NCBI RefSeq assembly: GCF_006965545.2
Contig: NZ_CP041372.2
Span: 868,001 to 932,000 of the forward strand
DNA: 64,000 nucleotides
Reading direction: 5' to 3'
Source: Paenalkalicoccus suaedae
GTDB taxonomy: Bacteria > Bacillota > Bacilli > Bacillales > Salisediminibacteriaceae
Part shown: positions 16,762 through 25,410 of the stretch, piece by piece
Layout: each line of letters starts with the position of its first letter
Position numbering within the stretch: position 1 is the first letter of the stretch
Made by a program: the position numbers and the translations under genes
Notes under the pieces: generated by a model
Seen by the model: only the letters and a program-made list of their open reading frames with translations
What the model was told of the DNA's origin: nothing
The model's database searches: none

Positions 16762-19479
16762 ATGAAGTCGCAGAGTATCCGTAAACGTCATTATAACACG
16801 GTTATCATTACGTTAATTATATCGTTATTAATTATTGTCTCGCTAATCTCTTATTCACTTTATAATCAAAATCAACTGGAGAATGAACGTGATGAGCTTT
16901 TAGAGAAAGCGGAAGTCGTTGAGGAGTTAGATAAAACGTTTAATGACTTGTTATTACGCGCAAGAGGTTACTATGCCTTTTTAAACGAAGCGGAGCTTGC
17001 AGGCGTCGAGCAGGCAATAGCCGACTTACCGGCTGAGATTGAGGCGTTTGATAGAGTTGCTGATTCTTTAGAAGAGCAACAAATTGCTGAGGAGCTATCC
17101 GAGTTTATTGTTGTATATGAGGCGGAGCTCTTTCCTCAGGCGAGAATGTTAGCAGAGACGGGGCAATATGAAGAATTACAAGCTTTTGCAAACAGTGGCA
17201 CAAATACTACGGTTAATAGATTTTTAGAATTCACAAGGCAATTTGACGAAGAAACCCAAACAGAATTAAATGGAATATTTGATCGGTCTCTCCAAGAGGC
17301 GATTTTGTTTGAACAACTTTTAGCATCTGTGGGCGTCGCGTTATTAATAATTGTCATTGCCCTTTTCACTAGGACACTCCTACGAGTTATTAAACCTATT
17401 GAATCGTTAGAAGAGGTAACAACATCTATTCGCGATGGGAAGCCATCTGGAATTATTCCATTTCAGGAGAGAAAGGACGAAATCGGTAGCCTTGCGACTG
17501 CGTTAGCAGGTATGACAAAATCATTAAAAGATTCACAGAAGGATATTCTTCAAAAGAATTTTCTTCTTGAAGATCAAAAAGAGTCGCTTGCTCGAATGAA
17601 TCAACTTAATACGGCGCTTGCCTCGAGCCATTCCATTGATGAACAAGTGAAAGAAGTATTCACATTTGTCCAATCCTTCACGGGGGCTGAAAAAATAGTT
17701 TTGTCATTAGTTGATGGGAGCTATGCAAAATACAGAGGGATAACGGAAGAACAGGTTGCATTATTTTGCGATACTAGAGTTCCTGAAATAAAGGAAGTAC
17801 TTATGACGGATGGGATGTATCGCTCAAAACGTGACGCGACAGAAGCAGAACAAACTTTATCAGAAGGTAAACTATTCGTAGAGGAGCTATATTTTCCTCT
17901 AATGACAAGTCGCGGTGAGCTACTTGCTGTACTAGCTTTTGCTAAAATTGGTCGCGAGCAGACTTCAGACGAGGTACTGACATTAAAATCTATCCTCCAA
18001 CGAGCGGCTTTAGCAATTGAGGCACAATACTCTTATAGAGAAATTAAGCTTTCTCAACAGCTTAATCAGGATATTTTGGATAACGTTACAGAAGGGATTT
18101 TATTTATCTCGAAGGACGGAGATTTAATTCAATTTAATACCGCTGTTTGTGAGATTACGAGCTGTAATGAACGCGTGACTCAGGACGAAAAACAGGGTTT
18201 TAAGTGGTTACCACATTTTTTGACCCATATTGTCGAAAAAGAAGAGGTTGAGCAATTTGTTAAACAGGCAACCATGGGCAGTTTTGACGGTATTGATCAG
18301 CTGACTTATCGTGTAGTCTACGCTACGCAGGAAAAGCATGTAAGTTTATACGCTGTAAAAGTAAATGGTGGTAAACAAAGAGAGGGCACCTTATTTGTCC
18401 ACCGAGATATCACACGGGATTTCGAAGTGAATAAGATGAAATCGGAGCTAGTTAGTACTGTAAGCCATGAATTACGAACTCCCTTGTCCAGTATCCTTGG
18501 ATTTACGGAGCTCTTGATGACACGGGAGCTAAAAAAGGAGAAGGCAGATAAATATTTACGTACGATTTATTCAGAGTCAAAACGTTTAACACGTCTCATT
18601 AACGACTTCCTAGATCTTCAGCGCATGGAGCAAGGGAAGCAGGAATTTATTATGGAAGAAGTAAACATTTTAACTGTTTTACGAGAAACGCTTGATAGTA
18701 TGGAGATAAGTGACAAACACCGTATCGTTGTTGATGATAGGGCTCACATGACAACGGTCAAAGGTGATCGTGAAAAGCTTCGTCAAGTTTTAGTAAATCT
18801 AATCAGTAACGCGGTAAAGTACTCTCCAGAAGGTGGCTTGGTCACCATCGTTGTTACAAATAATAAGAATGACTTAGCTATATCTGTGGAAGATGAAGGG
18901 CTAGGCATTCCGGCAGAGTATGTGGATAAGCTATTTAATAAGTTTCAACGTGTGCATAATGCATCTAAATACAAAATTAGTGGGACTGGCTTAGGTCTAG
19001 CTATTTGTAAGGAGATTGCACAAGTTCACCATGGTGACATTTCCATTTCTTCTGAAGAAGGAAAAGGTTCTATCTTTACGTTTACCTTACCTTTGCCATT
19101 GAGAGAGGTAGGTAGGACGATTAGTCAGCTTGATCCGATTTTTGTGTTAGAGGATGACTATACAGCAGCTTTTCTCTTAGCGGAAAATTTGAAACAGCAT
19201 GGGTATCGCGTCATACATCAAGCTAAATCTACCGATATTAGTGATGTGTTAAAGGGCGAAAATTTAAAAGGTGCAGTAATAGATTTAATCATTGATGATG
19301 AGGTTCTCGGATGGGATGTTATTACTAACTTGCAGCATGAGCTAGGGTTTAAAGATCTACCTATCGTTGTAACTTCGGCTTTAGAGCCTGATGTAGCAAA
19401 GATTGAAAGCTCAGGAATAGCAGGATATTTAACAAAGCCTTACCAAGTAGAAGATTTAGTACAATTACTAAAGAAGTAA
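16762..19479 (+). CDS. Hybrid sensor histidine kinase (HAMP-GAF-PAS-HisKA-HATPase-REC)
   Basis: The 905 residues show a membrane helix (about 13-33), a Glu-rich helical extracytoplasmic sensor, a second helix (about 190-211), HAMP, a GAF-like domain (about 275-430), a PAS-like domain (about 435-555), HisKA with VSHELRTP (His near 568), HATPase (DEGLGIP, GTGLGLAI) and a C-terminal receiver (about 790-905; VLEDDY, phospho-acceptor in VIDLIID, TKPY). The helical sensor resembles four-helix-bundle and CHASE3-type input. No separate response regulator is adjacent, so output may go to an unlinked partner. GGGGTGAGG-like ribosome site; terminator follows. Confidence 0.9.
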   Translation: MKSQSIRKRHYNTVIITLIISLLIIVSLISYSLYNQNQLENERDELLEKAEVVEELDKTFNDLLLRARGYYAFLNEAELAGVEQAIADLPAEIEAFDRVADSLEEQQIAEELSEFIVVYEAELFPQARMLAETGQYEELQAFANSGTNTTVNRFLEFTRQFDEETQTELNGIFDRSLQEAILFEQLLASVGVALLIIVIALFTRTLLRVIKPIESLEEVTTSIRDGKPSGIIPFQERKDEIGSLATALAGMTKSLKDSQKDILQKNFLLEDQKESLARMNQLNTALASSHSIDEQVKEVFTFVQSFTGAEKIVLSLVDGSYAKYRGITEEQVALFCDTRVPEIKEVLMTDGMYRSKRDATEAEQTLSEGKLFVEELYFPLMTSRGELLAVLAFAKIGREQTSDEVLTLKSILQRAALAIEAQYSYREIKLSQQLNQDILDNVTEGILFISKDGDLIQFNTAVCEITSCNERVTQDEKQGFKWLPHFLTHIVEKEEVEQFVKQATMGSFDGIDQLTYRVVYATQEKHVSLYAVKVNGGKQREGTLFVHRDITRDFEVNKMKSELVSTVSHELRTPLSSILGFTELLMTRELKKEKADKYLRTIYSESKRLTRLINDFLDLQRMEQGKQEFIMEEVNILTVLRETLDSMEISDKHRIVVDDRAHMTTVKGDREKLRQVLVNLISNAVKYSPEGGLVTIVVTNNKNDLAISVEDEGLGIPAEYVDKLFNKFQRVHNASKYKISGTGLGLAICKEIAQVHHGDISISSEEGKGSIFTFTLPLPLREVGRTISQLDPIFVLEDDYTAAFLLAENLKQHGYRVIHQAKSTDISDVLKGENLKGAVIDLIIDDEVLGWDVITNLQHELGFKDLPIVVTSALEPDVAKIESSGIAGYLTKPYQVEDLVQLLKK

Positions 19480-19490
19480 ATCAAACAATG

Positions 19491-19526
19491 AAGCGAATGT
19501 ATAAACAACGTGTACATTCGCTTTTT
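19491..19526 (+). terminator. Terminator of hybrid kinase gene
   Basis: AAGCGAATGTA pairs with TACATTCGCTT, followed by T-rich sequence. Confidence 0.8.
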
Positions 19527-19723
19527 ATTACGTAAGAATACCAAGTTAGCGATCGTATTACATGTATTGGATGTGATCTTAAGCACATCAAAAGGCATGA
19601 GTACTTTAATGATTTGTCTTTAAAAAATACTACAAAAACAGACATTTCGTGACAGGAGAAAGCAGTTACTGGTAATATGTAATTAAATAGTTCTAGAAAT
19701 GATGTGAGTAAGGGGGAAGTTAA

Positions 19724-20536
19724 TTGACTCCAATTTTAAGAAGAAATAATGTGACGGTTGTAGGTGAAGGTACAACGACAATAATGCTCGCGCACGGCTT
19801 TGGTACAGATCAGCAAGTCTGGCATCTAATAGTGCCGCACTTAAAAGAAAATTACCGCCTTGTTTTATTTGATTACGTTGGGTCGGGACACTCTGATAAA
19901 CAAGCATATAATGAGGCCCGTTACGGAGAGTTAGATGGATATGCTCAGGATATTATCGATATTGCAGACGAACTTGATCTCGCAGACTTTATACTGATCG
20001 GACATTCTATAAGCTCTATGATAGGTCTACTTGTCACAATCAAAAGGCCAGAATTAATAAGAGATCTTATTATGGTAGGACCGTCTCCCATTTATATTGC
20101 GAATGAAGATATACCAAATTTATTTAAAGAAAACGAGATCGAAGCGTTAATTGAGATGATGGAACGAAATTTTTCTGAGTGGACAAAAACGCTAGCACCG
20201 ATTGCTAGTAGCAACCCTGATCGTCCTGAGCTTTCAGAGGATTTTGAGAAGCGTCTTTTACATAATGATGCTAAAATTATTAAAAAATTTGCTGAAGTGA
20301 CGTTTTACATTGATTTGCGACAAGAGTTATCTATTCCTACTACACCAACGCTCATTTTTCAGACTAAAGAGGATAATATCTCGCCAATAGAATCAGGTGA
20401 ATTTGTACATGGTAATATGCAAAACAGTACACTTATTATTATGGAAGCTAAGGGACATAACCCGCACTTAAGTGCACCAGAAGAGTTGTTAACAGGGATA
20501 AACAATTATCTGCAAGAACGGAACGAGGGGAAGTAA
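19724..20536 (+). CDS. rsbQ: RsbQ-like alpha/beta hydrolase
   Basis: It closely follows B. subtilis RsbQ in order and spacing: HGFGTDQQVW, then FDYVGSGHSD, then LDGYAQD, then GHSISS with the nucleophile at Ser95, an acidic residue in KEDNISP and His in KGHNPH. In B. subtilis RsbQ works with RsbP, a PAS-phosphatase that activates SigB under energy stress, and is believed to make or deliver a hydrophobic ligand for the PAS domain. Here the next gene encodes a PAS-GGDEF protein instead. The start is TTG, supported by AAGGGGGAAG and by the MTPIL-like N-terminus of the family. Only one base separates it from the partner gene. Confidence 0.9.
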   Translation: MTPILRRNNVTVVGEGTTTIMLAHGFGTDQQVWHLIVPHLKENYRLVLFDYVGSGHSDKQAYNEARYGELDGYAQDIIDIADELDLADFILIGHSISSMIGLLVTIKRPELIRDLIMVGPSPIYIANEDIPNLFKENEIEALIEMMERNFSEWTKTLAPIASSNPDRPELSEDFEKRLLHNDAKIIKKFAEVTFYIDLRQELSIPTTPTLIFQTKEDNISPIESGEFVHGNMQNSTLIIMEAKGHNPHLSAPEELLTGINNYLQERNEGK

Positions 20537-20537
20537 T

Positions 20538-21509
20538 ATGGAAGCTAATCTTAATTTTGCGCCGTGTGGCTATTTAGAGCTCGATTTAGACGGAATCATC
20601 ATTGACCTAAATCAAACGCTACTTGAATGGATTGGGCTTGATCGCAAGCAAATAGTCGATCGACATTTCCATATGGTGCTAACAAATATTTCTCGTGTTT
20701 ACTTTCAGACTTACTTCCCTCCTATGCTATCAATTAATCGGAAAGTAAATGAAATGTATTTAACGATTAACGGGAAAAACGCAATGAAGATTCCGGTATT
20801 AGTGAATGCAGAGGTACATGATGATCGTATTATGTGCGTCATGCTACAAATGAAAACGCGAGATGTGTATGAAAATAATCTTCTTCAGGATAAACGAAAG
20901 ATAGAGAAGGATATGAAAGATCGCAAAACAGCGTATGAAGAGCTGGAGAATATCGTAAAGCAGACGAAAGAAAAGCAAGAGGAGCTAGCGAAGCTTAATG
21001 AGGAGTTGCAGCGACTTGCAACAATCGATCCGCTAACAGGTCTTTATAACCGACGTTTTATGCAGGAGCGCCTAGAAGAGATGCTTCATCGAGCGATTGT
21101 TGATCATGTACCGTTTTCGATTATCCTATTAGATATTGATTTCTTTAAGCGTATCAACGATGAATTTGGTCATCAGATTGGCGATGAGGTACTACAAGAG
21201 CTATCACAAGTCCTAAGTGAATTCGCTAACTCCACACGTATTGTCGGGAGAATGGGGGGCGAAGAGTTTATTTTTGTTCTCCCTTCGACAAACGGACACA
21301 GAGCTTATGAATTTGCACAGCACTTTACGGAGTTTTTAGAGATAAGAAACTGGGCAACGAAGCCTATATATGTGAGCGGAGGAGTGTCCTCTTTTGAAGA
21401 GGGAGACACACTTTCGGACTTATTACTTCGAGCGGACGAAGCGCTTTACTTCTCTAAAAATAATGGTAGGCGCCAAGTAACGTTTAGAGGAAGAGAGCTC
21501 TCATCTTAA
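20538..21509 (+). CDS. PAS-GGDEF diguanylate cyclase, partner of RsbQ
   Basis: This should make c-di-GMP from two GTP. An N-terminal PAS domain (about 1-115) begins NFAPCGYLELDLDG, as in PAS partners of RsbQ, and is joined by a coiled coil (about 118-162) to a GGDEF domain (about 163-320). The active-site loop is MGGEEF (GGEEF form), the metal-binding Asp is in LLDIDFFK, and DPLTGLYNRR is intact; the cyclase looks active. An RxxD inhibitory site is not obvious at the usual place before GGEEF. Start ATG 20538 has GAGGGGAAG from the end of rsbQ. The two genes are translationally coupled, and the product may feed the c-di-GMP riboswitch at 11.3 kb. Confidence 0.92.
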   Translation: MEANLNFAPCGYLELDLDGIIIDLNQTLLEWIGLDRKQIVDRHFHMVLTNISRVYFQTYFPPMLSINRKVNEMYLTINGKNAMKIPVLVNAEVHDDRIMCVMLQMKTRDVYENNLLQDKRKIEKDMKDRKTAYEELENIVKQTKEKQEELAKLNEELQRLATIDPLTGLYNRRFMQERLEEMLHRAIVDHVPFSIILLDIDFFKRINDEFGHQIGDEVLQELSQVLSEFANSTRIVGRMGGEEFIFVLPSTNGHRAYEFAQHFTEFLEIRNWATKPIYVSGGVSSFEEGDTLSDLLLRADEALYFSKNNGRRQVTFRGRELSS

Positions 21510-21518
21510 AATAGGTAA

Positions 21519-21548
21519 AGCGGACAATCCAATGGGTTGTCCGTTTTT
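21519..21548. terminator. Terminator between GGDEF gene and maa
   Basis: CGGACAATCC and GGGTTGTCCG pair, followed by five T. Confidence 0.75.
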
Positions 21549-21578
21549 GCATATCACTATCGATACTGATTAAAATAA

Positions 21579-22130
21579 CTAAATAGATTTTAAAGGTCGA
21601 GCCGGGTTGCCACCAACAACTGTTTTAGCTGGTACGTCTTTTGTGACAACAGCACCTGATGCAATCACGGCGCCATCACCAATCGTTACGCCAGGATTAA
21701 TAACAGCACGGCCGCCAATCCACACATTATCGCCAATTGTTACCGGCTTTCCGAATTCATATCCACTATTACGCTCGGTTGCATCGAGTGGGTGAGTAGC
21801 TGTGTAAATATGTACGCCTGGAGCAATCATACAATTATCACCAATGCGAATTTCACAGCAATCAAGCATGACACAGTCAAAATTCGCATAAAAGTTTTCT
21901 CCGACGTAAATATTCGCCCCGTAATCAACGATAAAAGAGGATTCGACATAAATGTCTTTACCGGTGCCACCAAGTAATTCTTTAAGAATCGCGGTTCGCT
22001 CCTGAAGGTTCTCTTCATCCGTATGATTGTATGTTCGACAAAGCTTTCTTGCGCGAGCACGACCTGCTATGAGCTCTACGTCTTGAGGAAAATACATGCC
22101 TCCAGCTAGCATTTTTTCTCTTTCAGTCAT
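21579..22130 (-). CDS. maa: Maltose O-acetyltransferase / galactoside acetyltransferase-like
   Basis: The 183 residues have an N-terminal Mac domain ([17 protein letters not shown]), then hexapeptide repeats forming a left-handed beta helix ([33 protein letters not shown]). The catalytic His is in YTATHPLDA. It transfers acetyl from acetyl-CoA to the 6-OH of sugars, perhaps as detoxification. The match to Bacillus Maa along the whole length is strong. Single gene, convergent with the GGDEF gene. Confidence 0.93.
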   Translation of the reverse strand: MTEREKMLAGGMYFPQDVELIAGRARARKLCRTYNHTDEENLQERTAILKELLGGTGKDIYVESSFIVDYGANIYVGENFYANFDCVMLDCCEIRIGDNCMIAPGVHIYTATHPLDATERNSGYEFGKPVTIGDNVWIGGRAVINPGVTIGDGAVIASGAVVTKDVPAKTVVGGNPARPLKSI

Positions 22131-22326
22131 CTAGTTTGCCCTCCTTATATGTTAACTATCTACAAGCCTACTATACACGTTTAGGAAAACGCTCGCACCT
22201 TGTACTAAGTACATTGATTTTCCTACAGGAAAGGTTAGGAAGAAAGTCGTGATTTGCGTGATTTTGTGCGAGAAAATTGTGACTTCTGTTCAATCGGGAT
22301 AAACTGCTAGTATAGGGGGTGTCAGC

Positions 22327-22956
22327 ATGAGTAAAGCGGTCACATTACCATCAACCCCAACAGTAGAATCGCTACAGGCGTTAAGGAGATACCATGACGT
22401 CGATATTCGCCGTATGTACAACAACGAAGCAATTTATAAGGATTATAAGGGCTTTTATTTATTTGAAGTGGAGCTTCATGCTCATAACGGAATTAAAAAG
22501 CCTAAACGTGTCTACATCGAACCTACCTTTCAGGCGATCGAAAAGGCGATTTTGTCTCGTCATAAGCAGGCAGAGGCTACGTTTGCGGAGATGATGGCGA
22601 TTAAAAAGAAGAAGGAGCGTAAACCCTTTTTGTTAACGCTCTTAAGGCTTGATTTTGAATTGTATTACTTGTATGCAGCATATTCAGGTAAAGACGGTCA
22701 GTCATTTTTGTCATTTAATCAAATTATGATCGAGATCGAGGATAAGCTCTCTTACGGGCTCGTTTATGAAGGTATTATAGCAAAAGAGACAACGCCTTTA
22801 ACTATGGGGAAGTTGATTCCGCCTTGTGTAGGTAAGAGGTTGCCGGCATCGTACTTTGAGACGACCGAGGAGAAGGGGTTTTATTCTCTTTATAAGAGAG
22901 AGGACTATTATTTATATACGATGCCGTATGGAATGAATCGGGAAAAAGAGCAGTAG
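22327..22956 (+). CDS. Uncharacterised protein
   Basis: Not recognised. The 209 residues contain no signal peptide or membrane helix. The middle is strongly basic (ATFAEMMAIKKKKERKPF) and the second half is rich in Tyr. AGGGGGTGTCAGC precedes the ATG. The body is coding in style (Glu/Lys-rich, normal codon use) and has no overlapping rival. It lies directly before the IS-bearing repeat region, so it may belong to an accessory segment. Confidence 0.65.
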   Translation: MSKAVTLPSTPTVESLQALRRYHDVDIRRMYNNEAIYKDYKGFYLFEVELHAHNGIKKPKRVYIEPTFQAIEKAILSRHKQAEATFAEMMAIKKKKERKPFLLTLLRLDFELYYLYAAYSGKDGQSFLSFNQIMIEIEDKLSYGLVYEGIIAKETTPLTMGKLIPPCVGKRLPASYFETTEEKGFYSLYKREDYYLYTMPYGMNREKEQ

Positions 22957-22969
22957 ATTGATGAAGTTC

Positions 22970-23445
22970 TAACTAGTTTGAGACTAGCTTTGCGGGCTAG
23001 AATGATCAAGAGCTAACTAGTTTAGATCAGCTCTCCGAGCTGTCAGCCCTACGTAAACTCTACGACATCCATGGACCGTGTGGTCTTCACGGTCTGAAAA
23101 GCATCACAAAAAGGGTGCGTTCTTTGCAAGCTTTTTGAGCTAGCCTTGCCTTTAGAAAGCAGTGGGTGATTTTCCCGCTGATTTCAGGCTAGCGGTTGAT
23201 GCTTTGCTTTAAAGGAGAATTACAACACTTCGAGCTGTCAGCCCTACCTACACTCTACGACATCCATGGGGTCGGCTTTTGAGCTTCCTCGCCCTGCAGG
23301 GTGCGGCTGTCGCTCTACCCTAAACGCCTCCTGTGGGATCTCAAAAACCTCCTACTCCCATGGATTGTCTCCGAATGTCCTCCGGGTAGGTAAGCTTGCG
23401 TTTAATTTAAAAAGAGCATGAAAAAAGAGCCTTCTTTTATTATGA
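22970..23445 (-). repeat. Composite repeat, block A side (minus orientation), partly duplicated
   Basis: Read on the minus strand, 23225-23425 is a copy of block A seen at 30510 and 59297: CCGGAGGACATTCGGAGAC, then AATCCATGGG, and finally GGGCTGACAGCT. A second, partial copy of its end lies at 23030-23085. Between them is about 150 bp of unrelated sequence. The tail motif ACTAGTTAGAACTT occurs at about 22975 and, in a variant form, near 23010. Confidence 0.8.
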
Positions 23446-23501
23446 AAGGGTACCGACCCCCGAAAGTTAGAGTAGATAATCTAACTTTCGGGGGTGTTTT
23501 T

Positions 23502-24065
23502 ATGGCCAAATATAGTGAAGAATTTAAAATGAAACTTGTTAGCGAATATTTGAATGGAAATCTCGGGTATAAATTATTAGCTAAAAAGTATAATATGCCC
23601 TCTCGAACTCCACTACAAAATTGGGTAAGATCCTATAAAACGCAAGGGGTTGAAGGATTAAAACGAAGAAGAACGAATGAGGCGTACTCTGTTCAATTTA
23701 AAGTGGATACGATACAATTTATGCTTGAGACAGGTGCTTCTTTTCAGGAAACTGCTGAACAATTTAGATTGAATAATCCTGCTTTAATTTACAGTTGGAT
23801 GAAAACATTTAATGAACAAGGATTAGGAGGCCTGAAACCAAGATCAAAGGAGCGACCTTCTATGTCTAAAAACAGTAATAAATCAAAGGGAAAAGAAGAG
23901 AAGAAGTTAACACGTGAAGACGAACTAGAACGCGAGAATGAACTGTTGCGGCTAGAAAATGCCTACCTAAAAAAGTTGAGAGCTTTTCGAGAGAATCCGA
24001 ATGCCTTCCACGAAAAGCACAAGCAACAGTGGCGTTCGAACTCAAAGAAGAAGGATACCGATTAA
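23502..24065 (+). CDS. IS3-family transposase OrfA
   Basis: The 187 residues contain two helix-turn-helix modules (about 1-55 and 62-115, the second with ETAEQFRLNNPALIYSW) and a C-terminal leucine zipper (DELERENELLRLENAYLKKL), as in IS150-type OrfA proteins that bind the IS ends. The ATG at 23502 has GGGGGTG upstream. The slippery heptamer A-AAA-AAG at 23969-23975 is in phase for a -1 frameshift, which would fuse OrfA to OrfB; the frame entered is open from GTT GAG AGC onward. Confidence 0.9.
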   Translation: MAKYSEEFKMKLVSEYLNGNLGYKLLAKKYNMPSRTPLQNWVRSYKTQGVEGLKRRRTNEAYSVQFKVDTIQFMLETGASFQETAEQFRLNNPALIYSWMKTFNEQGLGGLKPRSKERPSMSKNSNKSKGKEEKKLTREDELERENELLRLENAYLKKLRAFRENPNAFHEKHKQQWRSNSKKKDTD

Positions 24066-24895
24066 AAGATATTCTAGTTATTGTAGGTATTCCAGAATCA
24101 ACCTACCACTATCATGTGAAAAACTTTGGGAAAGAAGATCCGGATAGAGAACTAAAAGAAGTCATTACTGAGCTGTTTAAGGCGTTTCATGAACGTTATG
24201 GTTATAAACGCATTACCAAGGAATTAAAGAAATCAGCCTGGTGTATTAATCACAAAAAAGTGTATCGACTTATGAGGGAATTAGGGTTAAAATGCGTAAA
24301 GTTTATGAGGAAGTCTCGTAGATACAATTCTTATAAGGGTAAGGTTGGAAAGGTAGCGAAGAATCGACTGTCCCGCCGATTTAGCACGCCTATTCCTTTT
24401 CAGAAATTAGTAACCGACATTACAGAATTCAAATGTCTAGGAGAAGAGAAATTGTACTTAAATCCACTCCTTGATCTTTACAATGGGGAAATTATCGCGT
24501 TTGGTATCAAGAAACGTCCAACATTAGATCTTGTCATGGAACCTTTAAAAGAAACAATAGAAGTACTAGGAGCTCAGGCAACCTATCGTACGACTATCCA
24601 CTCCGATCAAGGCTGGCATTATCAGCACAACCAATGGGTGAGGACATTAAAAGAAAATAAAGTATTTCAAAGCATGTCACGTAAAGCAACCTGCGCAGAC
24701 AATGCTTCAATAGAGAATTTCTTTGGTATATTAAAACAAGAAATGTATTATGGAGAAAAATTAGTGAGCTACGAAGAATTAAAAAGGCAGATTGAAGAAT
24801 ATATTTACTGGTACAACCATATACGATCAAAAGAAAAATTGGCTGGTTTTAGTCCAGTCGAATACCGAACACAAACCAGCCAATTAGCTGCATAA
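24029..24895 (+). CDS. IS3-family transposase OrfB (DDE integrase)
   Basis: The catalytic part of the transposase, in the -1 frame relative to orfA and overlapping it. A helical HTH_21 region (about 40-100; RYGYKRITKELK) is followed by the rve integrase core. The DDE residues are visible: TDITEF, HSDQGWHY and NASIENFFGILKQE. The core ends with YNHIRSKEKLAGFSPVEYR, standard for the family. The native product is probably the OrfAB fusion made by frameshift at 23969; a GTG at 24029 could start OrfB alone. The frame is intact, so the element may be active. Confidence 0.9.
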   Translation: MAFELKEEGYRLKDILVIVGIPESTYHYHVKNFGKEDPDRELKEVITELFKAFHERYGYKRITKELKKSAWCINHKKVYRLMRELGLKCVKFMRKSRRYNSYKGKVGKVAKNRLSRRFSTPIPFQKLVTDITEFKCLGEEKLYLNPLLDLYNGEIIAFGIKKRPTLDLVMEPLKETIEVLGAQATYRTTIHSDQGWHYQHNQWVRTLKENKVFQSMSRKATCADNASIENFFGILKQEMYYGEKLVSYEELKRQIEEYIYWYNHIRSKEKLAGFSPVEYRTQTSQLAA

Positions 24896-24925
24896 TAAAA
24901 ACTCTAACTTTTAGGGGTAGCCACC

Positions 24926-25164
24926 AAGAGGCTCTTATTAATTGGTTTTTTAGATCTTGAATAAGTGTCTCTTTAGCAATCAGGATTTTATGAACCGTAT
25001 GAGAGAGAAATGAACGGTATGATGAAAGAATGAACCGTATCCAAAATTTATGAACAGTACTCAAAATTAATGAACTATAAACTACTAATCACCGCAGTTT
25101 CATTTTTCAAAAGCTAGGCAACGATCTGTCGCCTAGTAATATAATAAAAAAGAAGTGTACGTTT
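24926..25164 (-). repeat. Composite repeat, array with exact 20-bp period (minus orientation)
   Basis: Five units start at 24991, 25011, 25031, 25051 and 25071, each beginning TGAAC and mostly TGAACCGTAT. On the minus strand this reads ATACGGTTCATA, the same core as ATACGGTACATA at 30294. The flank at 25098-25130 (AGCTAGGCAACGATCTGTCG, then CCTAG) matches the flank of the 30-kb array in reverse. The segment just after the IS (24926-24990) is the other half of the interrupted hairpin region. Confidence 0.85.
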
Positions 25165-25345
25165 AATTAAAGACCGTTACCTTCGATGCTCCGAAGCGAA
25201 GGCTGGCGTCTCCTAGAGGAGCCCTTTCGCGCAGCGAAAATCCTTTTGCACGGCCCCTGGACGGGCAAAATAGTTGAGTAAGCCCCCTCAGGAAAGCGCC
25301 AGCCGGGAGCGCAGGAGAATCGAAGATTCAAAGCTTCTAACACAA
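25165..25345. repeat. Palindromic block B (end of composite repeat)
   Basis: About 160 bp that can fold on itself: CTTCGATGCTCC with GGAGAATCGAAG outside, GGCTGGCG (25201) with CGCCAGCC (25297) inside, and TTTCGCGCAGCGAAAA as an internal hairpin. Related copies lie at 30055, 38330 and 57355. No ORF here is credible. Confidence 0.85.
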
Positions 25346-25410
25346 CAAAAAAGCAAAGACTACTAAAACTAGTAGCCTTTGCTTCTAAACATTCATCTGA
25401 CATATCTAAA

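Larger units (their letters stand above)
23446..24928 (+). mobile_element. IS3-family insertion sequence (IS150-like) with 3-bp target duplication
   Basis: The element itself is about 23449-24925 (1477 bp). Its ends are imperfect inverted repeats: left GGTACCGACCCCCGAAAG, right (complement) GGTGGCTACCCCTAAAAG, both continuing TTAGAG. AAG flanks both sides (23446-23448 and 24926-24928). Inside the left end CCCCGAAAGTTAGA pairs exactly with TCTAACTTTCGGGG (23456-23492); the 3' arm includes the GGGGGTG ribosome site of orfA, so transcription entering from outside would hide it. The IS interrupts a hairpin of the composite repeat. Confidence 0.9.

Noticed and set aside
24991-25090. CRISPR-like array
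   Set aside because: The repeats are only about 9-10 bp with 10-11-bp spacers, far below CRISPR sizes, and there are no cas genes.
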